From: Chloroflexota bacterium
GTDB taxonomy: Bacteria > Chloroflexota > Dehalococcoidia > SZUA-161 > SpSt-899
DNA length: 9,056 nucleotides
Reading direction: 5' to 3'
NCBI GenBank assembly: GCA_018657655.1
Contig: JABHWQ010000521.1
Span: 1-9,056 of the forward strand
In this document: piece by piece, positions 6,244-9,056 of the stretch
How the letters are laid out: each line of letters starts with the position of its first letter
How positions within the stretch are numbered: position 1 is the first letter of the stretch
Notes under the pieces: generated by a model
Database searches by the model: none
The model's input: only the letters and a program-made list of their open reading frames with translations
What the model was told of the DNA's origin: nothing
Made by a program: the position numbers and the translations under genes

Positions 6244-6957
6244 CTAAACCTGACCTTTGCGGGCATAGAATACAACGCTCTTGGCGAAAACGTTGTTCAG
6301 CATGTCATCGACCATCTTTACGGGTTTGCTGTTGGTTTTCAGATCCCATACCAGGAACTTGTGGTAGAGGGAAGGGAGGAAAGCCTTGTCATTGTCAGAT
6401 CCGAAAAGGCAGCGGCCAATCCAGTAAAAAGAATGGAGCGCATGCTTGTGTCGCACAGCAAAGATATCCAGATTGTTCTGATTTAGCTTGGAGCGCAATT
6501 CTTTTGCCCTATAGATTCTGATATGCCCGCCAGGGGTATTTTGATAAGTCTTTGACAGCTTCCAACAGATGGCTTCAGGGAGATATGATGGGACGCTCAC
6601 AGCAAGAGTGCCATCATCTTTGAGAACCCGCACAATTTCTTTGATTCCCTGGCTGTCATCGGGGACATGCTCCAGTACTTCCGAACAAATGATCTTATCA
6701 AAAGTGCCGTCTCTAAATGGGAGCCTCAAAATACTTCCCTCTGTCAGAAGCCAGTCACCCTTAGATTCTCCATGCTCATCAAGGTTCCCCAGAACAAAGC
6801 GGCCCTTAGCTAGACTGGTGTGATCAAGGTCCAAGCCACAGGCTATGCAGTTTTTAACTTTGCATGCTTGCCACGTGTGCCTGCCTTCACCGCAACCGAT
6901 ATCCAGTATGCGCTCCCCATCTCTGAGCCCTAGAACGTCATAATCGATGGTAAGCAC
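6244..6957 (-). CDS. class I SAM-dependent methyltransferase (Methyltransf_11 type)
   Basis: A 237-residue methyltransferase that starts almost directly with the Rossmann fold: motif I ILDIGCGEGRH (17-27), Asp43 in CGLDLD as the ribose-binding acid, then LPFRDGTFDKIICSEVLEHV (79-98), the standard Methyltransf_11 segment. The C-terminal part (about 120-235) supplies substrate specificity and includes the HIRIYRAKEL segment common in sugar- and lipid-modifying methyltransferases. The start is GTG, placed directly after the TAA of the upstream glycosyltransferase with no intervening base. AAGGAG (6972-6967) inside the end of that gene is 9 nt upstream, so translation should be coupled. No acceptor can be named; a glycolipid or glycan intermediate of this operon is the likely inference. 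Confidence 0.92.
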   Translation of the reverse strand: MLTIDYDVLGLRDGERILDIGCGEGRHTWQACKVKNCIACGLDLDHTSLAKGRFVLGNLDEHGESKGDWLLTEGSILRLPFRDGTFDKIICSEVLEHVPDDSQGIKEIVRVLKDDGTLAVSVPSYLPEAICWKLSKTYQNTPGGHIRIYRAKELRSKLNQNNLDIFAVRHKHALHSFYWIGRCLFGSDNDKAFLPSLYHKFLVWDLKTNSKPVKMVDDMLNNVFAKSVVFYARKGQV

Positions 6958-8190
6958 TTACAACAACTCCTTGTAGACTGCAACGGTTTGTTCAGCGGCT
7001 CGCCTCCAGCAGAAGTGGTCTTCAACTCTTTTTCTTCCTGCTGCGCCCATTTTAATACGGGCATCCTTATCGTGCATAAGCTGTTTGATAGCTGCGGCCA
7101 AAGCCTCAGCATCGGCCGGAGGCACGGAGATTCCAACCCTGCTATCCGGCCCCAACAACTCGGGTAAAGCGCCGGCGCTAGATGCGATCACCGGAATTCC
7201 ACAAGCCATCGCTTCAGTGGCAGGGAACCCGAATCCTTCATAAAGAGAAGGAACTACTGCTATCTCGGAAGATGTATAACGCGCAACTAGCTCATCATCG
7301 TCAATTCTTCCGGTAAAGGTGACAATATCTTCCAAACCATATTCCTGCACCATGTTAAAGTTTCGACCACCGGGTACGGCACAACCTACAATTGTCAATT
7401 TTGGGACGATACCATTTCTGAGGAGCTTCATTGCTTTGAGCAGATACTCCACGCCTTTGATCGGACTGTCTCCGCTATTGACCGTGATCAAGCTATGGGG
7501 TTCTTTTATAACGTTGCCATTCTGCTTGAAGAGATTGCCGTCAGTTCCATTGTAGACTACTCGCATTTTGCTTGTTGGGACACCGAAATCACGGCTTATG
7601 TCCTCTGCTGATTTCTTGGAAACCGTGATCACCCTGTCCATACGTTTGGCAACAAAACTCTGCATCCCGATGAAAGAATACCATCGTTTTAACCGCAATC
7701 TCCATCGCCAACTCGGTGCTGCTGCCAGGTCAAGATCCCTGTCAACAGTAACGGGATGATGGATGGTAGCTACAACGGGAATTTTTAACAGATGTTTTAT
7801 CAGGAGCATCCCATGCCCTAATCCCTGATTATCATGAACAACGTCGAATTTATGGATTGGCTGAAGCTCCCGCAATTTTTGAAAAGCTCGGAGGCTGAAA
7901 GTCATCGGCTCCGGGAATAGCCCTAGAGCTACCGATCCGTATTCGTAGAGATTGATAGGGCTGGGCTTGCGCCAGGGGAAATCCTTCGGGAATCGGTCCG
8001 GTGAATCGTATAGATTGAGACTATCCAACCTATGTAGTGTTATGTTGTCTTCAACTACCGGATAGGGAGGTCCGGATATCACATGGACTTCGTGTCCTAA
8101 ATCGGAAAGTTCACGTGAGAGATAATAGATATAGACACCTTGCCCTCCGCAATTGGGCTTTCCTCTATAGCACAAAAGACATATCTTCAT
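6958..8190 (-). CDS. GT4-family glycosyltransferase (GT-B fold)
   Basis: Transfers a sugar from a nucleotide-sugar donor, presumably at the cytoplasmic face; donor and acceptor are unknown. The 410-residue protein has both Rossmann domains. The N-terminal acceptor domain starts MKICLLCYRGKPNCGGQGVY, with the glycine-rich loop after the first strand, and continues ELSDLGHEVHVISGPPYP. The C-terminal donor domain contains SGDSPIKGVEYLLKA, LTIVGCAVPGGR, VTFTGRI, and the EX7E signature EGFGFPATE (Glu318 and Glu326) followed by EAMACGIPVIAS. The retaining mechanism follows from the family. The start at 8190 is preferred to the ATG at 8238 because AGGAGG (8199-8194) precedes it, although spaced only 3 nt, and because family members begin at this first strand; the 16-residue extension has no ribosome site. 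First gene of the operon, behind a promoter at 8388-8359 and a leader of about 160 nt. Confidence 0.95.
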   Translation of the reverse strand: MKICLLCYRGKPNCGGQGVYIYYLSRELSDLGHEVHVISGPPYPVVEDNITLHRLDSLNLYDSPDRFPKDFPWRKPSPINLYEYGSVALGLFPEPMTFSLRAFQKLRELQPIHKFDVVHDNQGLGHGMLLIKHLLKIPVVATIHHPVTVDRDLDLAAAPSWRWRLRLKRWYSFIGMQSFVAKRMDRVITVSKKSAEDISRDFGVPTSKMRVVYNGTDGNLFKQNGNVIKEPHSLITVNSGDSPIKGVEYLLKAMKLLRNGIVPKLTIVGCAVPGGRNFNMVQEYGLEDIVTFTGRIDDDELVARYTSSEIAVVPSLYEGFGFPATEAMACGIPVIASSAGALPELLGPDSRVGISVPPADAEALAAAIKQLMHDKDARIKMGAAGRKRVEDHFCWRRAAEQTVAVYKELL

Positions 8191-8193
8191 ATC

Positions 8194-8199
8194 CCTCCT
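8194..8199 (-). promoter_or_regulatory. Shine-Dalgarno site that decides the glycosyltransferase start
   Basis: AGGAGG on the minus strand lies 3 nt before the ATG at 8190. It is strong in sequence but tightly spaced. The ATG 48 nt further upstream (8238) has no comparable site. Confidence 0.6.
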
Positions 8200-8297
8200 A
8201 GTTTGCCATCTATCCGGTACAAAGTGCCCAAGGCTCATAATTGTTGGGGGTGAGTATCTCAGAATCCATAGGATCTGCTTCGTATAACTGGCTTTGA

Positions 8298-8318
8298 CTA
8301 TAGTTGATTACTATTCAT
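8298..8318 (-). CDS. possible 6-codon upstream ORF in the operon leader
   Basis: An ATG at 8318-8316 opens the peptide MNSNQL, ending in TAG at 8300-8298. GGAG (8327-8324) is 5 nt upstream, an ideal spacing, and forms the last four bases of the 3' arm of the leader stem-loop at 8343-8324. Such short frames arise easily by chance, so this is a weak candidate. If real, it could act as a leader peptide whose translation depends on opening of the hairpin. Confidence 0.2.
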   Translation of the reverse strand: MNSNQL

Positions 8319-8323
8319 GTGGG

Positions 8324-8343
8324 CTCCGGCTCCTGCGCCGAAG
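8324..8343 (-). promoter_or_regulatory. stem-loop near the 5' end of the operon leader
   Basis: Read on the minus strand, CTTCGGC pairs with GCCGGAG across a 6-nt loop: 7 pairs including one G-U. It begins about 10 nt after the predicted transcription start near 8352 and has no T-run. It may stabilise the 5' end or control access to the GGAG it contains. Confidence 0.4.
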
Positions 8344-8358
8344 GCAAATGGCTACGCG

Positions 8359-8388
8359 AGTATACCTTAGTGGTACAGGTCTTGTCAA
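8359..8388 (-). promoter_or_regulatory. sigma70-type promoter of the four-gene operon
   Basis: On the minus strand TTGACA (8388-8383) and TATACT (8364-8359) are separated by 18 bp. RNA should start near 8352, about 160 nt upstream of the glycosyltransferase ATG at 8190. No other good promoter was seen between the operon genes. Confidence 0.75.
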
Positions 8389-8395
8389 GTAAGTA

Positions 8396-8478
8396 TTGTA
8401 CAACTCGAACATGATATTAGCCGTATGTGAACTATTTGATCGCTTATTGGGGTTGTACAGTGGCATTTCCGCCAATAA
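8396..8478. repeat. two overlapping inverted repeats between divergent promoters
   Basis: TGTACAAC (8397-8404) is the exact reverse complement of GTTGTACA (8452-8459); the first copy extends to the palindrome TTGTACAA (8396-8403). TTATTGG (8444-8450) is the exact reverse complement of CCAATAA (8472-8478), and the second TGTACA falls in its 21-nt centre. The first site ends about 8 bp upstream of the leftward -35; the second dyad ends 11 bp before the rightward -35. The placement suits operators for one or two regulators. Confidence 0.45.
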
Positions 8479-8489
8479 TACGTCAGTGG

Positions 8490-8519
8490 TTGACAAGTTG
8501 TTCTCGCAGGTGTTAGAAT
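8490..8519 (+). promoter_or_regulatory. sigma70-type extended -10 promoter of the HMG-CoA-synthase-like gene
   Basis: TTGACA (8490-8495), an 18-bp spacer ending in TGT, then TAGAAT (8514-8519). The TGn before the -10 makes it an extended type. RNA should start near 8526, giving a leader of about 68 nt. Confidence 0.78.
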
Positions 8520-8529
8520 CTCGCCGAAT

Positions 8530-8554
8530 GGGAGGATATTGAACCAGTCCTCCC
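8530..8554 (+). promoter_or_regulatory. 5' leader stem-loop with an anti-Shine-Dalgarno-like arm
   Basis: GGGAGGA (8530-8536) and TCCTCCC (8548-8554) form a perfect 7-bp stem with an 11-nt loop, starting about 4 nt after the predicted transcription start. The 3' arm could instead pair weakly with the ribosome-site region downstream (AGGGA 8576-8580 with TCCCT, or AGGA with TCCT), so alternative folds are possible. No T-run follows, so it is not a terminator. Confidence 0.45.
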
Positions 8555-8593
8555 TATTGCTATTTTGAAAGTCCAAGGGAAAAGGAGATGTCA

Positions 8594-9056
8594 ATGGTAG
8601 GAATAACAGCATACGGGGCATATATTCCCTGGCATCGCATGGAGCGGCAGAAATGTGTTGGTGCCTGGGGTGGCTTCGGAATGCCCGGAGAGAAAGCGGT
8701 AGCCTATTTCGATGAGGACAGCGTGACCATGGCTGTGGAAGCGGCCAGGGACTGCTTGGGCGACTCTGATAGTCGAGCAATAGATGGCCTCTATTTTGCT
8801 ACCACAACTTCTCCATATAAGGAAAAACAGTGCGCTGCCATCATGGCAATCGCACTGGATATGCGCCGCGATATCAGGACGGTTGATATGAATACGTCAC
8901 TGCGAGCTGGTGCTAGCGCTTTTGGTATGGCATTTGATGCTATCCAGGCCGGATCGGCAAACAGTGTTATGGTGACAGCGGCGGATACGCGGCTGGCAGC
9001 CCCGGCAGGTATGACGGAACAGGGTATCGGTGATGGGGCCGGAGCAATTCTGCTGG
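8594..9056 (+). CDS. HMG-CoA synthase-like thiolase-fold protein, catalytic Cys and Glu apparently replaced (partial, 3' end beyond window)
   Basis: The first 154 residues of a thiolase-superfamily protein of the archaeal/bacterial HMG-CoA synthase-like or KAS III-like branch. It opens MVGITAYGAYIPWHRM, like that family, and continues with an IDGLYFATTTSPY segment (63-75), then TVDMNTSLRAGASAFGMAFDAI (96-117) and a helix leading to VMVTAADTR (125-133) and GIGDGAGAILL (144-154), all at typical positions. Against the archaeal pattern in which Cys sits in a FACKAG-type motif, the equivalent here is TSLRAG with Leu103, and the catalytic Glu position appears to be Thr71. The start at 8594 is chosen over the ATG at 8588 because AAAGGAG (8581-8587) abuts the first and is 6 nt from the second. 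In many genomes such genes are followed by a thiolase and a DUF35 (zinc-ribbon/OB-fold) gene; that would lie outside the window. Exact reaction unknown. Confidence 0.85.
   Translation, partial: MVGITAYGAYIPWHRMERQKCVGAWGGFGMPGEKAVAYFDEDSVTMAVEAARDCLGDSDSRAIDGLYFATTTSPYKEKQCAAIMAIALDMRRDIRTVDMNTSLRAGASAFGMAFDAIQAGSANSVMVTAADTRLAAPAGMTEQGIGDGAGAILL

Noticed and set aside
6240..6275. 12-residue N-terminal extension of the QW-repeat protein
   Set aside because: It overlaps the upstream methyltransferase end without a ribosome site; the ATG at 6239, 4 nt after the stop, fits the operon's coupling pattern better.
8191..8238. 16-residue N-terminal extension of the glycosyltransferase
   Set aside because: No ribosome site before 8238. 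The GT-B fold starts at the ATG at 8190, which has AGGAGG upstream.
8385..8780. 131-codon minus-strand ORF
   Set aside because: It covers both promoters of the divergent region and is antisense to the conserved start of the HMG-CoA-synthase-like gene; its composition (rich in Arg, Ser, Pro) is typical of a shadow frame.
1..9056. CRISPR array, tRNA, rRNA, insertion sequence or defence genes
   Set aside because: No regularly spaced repeats, no cloverleaf or conserved rRNA segments, and no transposase, nuclease or toxin-antitoxin-like proteins were found on either strand.

Overview
The window looks like an ordinary chromosomal stretch from a bacterium of roughly balanced GC. It carries two housekeeping genes, CTP synthase (pyrG) and transcription termination factor Rho, followed by a less usual set of sugar- and methyl-transfer genes. 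The promoters are sigma70-like and several genes have good Shine-Dalgarno sites. The combination of Rho, a glycosyltransferase/methyltransferase cassette of a kind I remember from Actinobacteria, and an archaeal-style HMG-CoA-synthase-like protein would fit Chloroflexota (Dehalococcoidia-like) or a neighbouring lineage. That placement is inference; no rRNA or other marker here proves it.

Layout. Positions 1-117 may hold the tail of an upstream gene, with a 9-bp inverted repeat inside it. pyrG (214-1842, +) has a strong promoter so close to its ATG that the mRNA should be almost leaderless. The 512-bp gap 1843-2354 contains a candidate structured RNA (about 1899-2053) with a possible promoter, nested helices and an intrinsic-terminator-like hairpin, then the rho leader. 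rho follows (2355-3620, +). Next is a separately promoted SAM-dependent methyltransferase (3783-4571, +), whose start is set by a promoter overlapping the longer reading frame.

On the minus strand, from about 8388 down to 4583, lies a tight four-gene operon: GT4 glycosyltransferase (start 8190), class I methyltransferase (GTG start at 6957, directly after the GT4 stop), an alpha/alpha-barrel protein with QW-like repeats (start 6239), and a Methyltransf_24/TylF-like methyltransferase (to 4583). Zero-length, 4-nt or slightly overlapping junctions imply translational coupling. The likely product is a glycosylated, methylated metabolite, lipid or surface glycan, but substrate and product are unknown. 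The operon ends tail to tail with the plus-strand methyltransferase, only 11 bp away.

The intergenic region 8191-8593 is a divergent control region: one strong promoter in each direction, two overlapping inverted repeats between them, and a stem-loop in each 5' leader. The rightward gene (8594 to the window end, partial) encodes a thiolase-fold protein of the archaeal/bacterial HMG-CoA synthase-like type. By my alignment both the nucleophilic Cys and the catalytic Glu are replaced, so it may not be a classical condensing enzyme.

No CRISPR array, insertion sequence, tRNA, rRNA or recognisable defence system was seen. The most interesting points are the four-gene cassette, the Cys-less HMG-CoA-synthase-like protein, and the candidate structured RNA between pyrG and rho.
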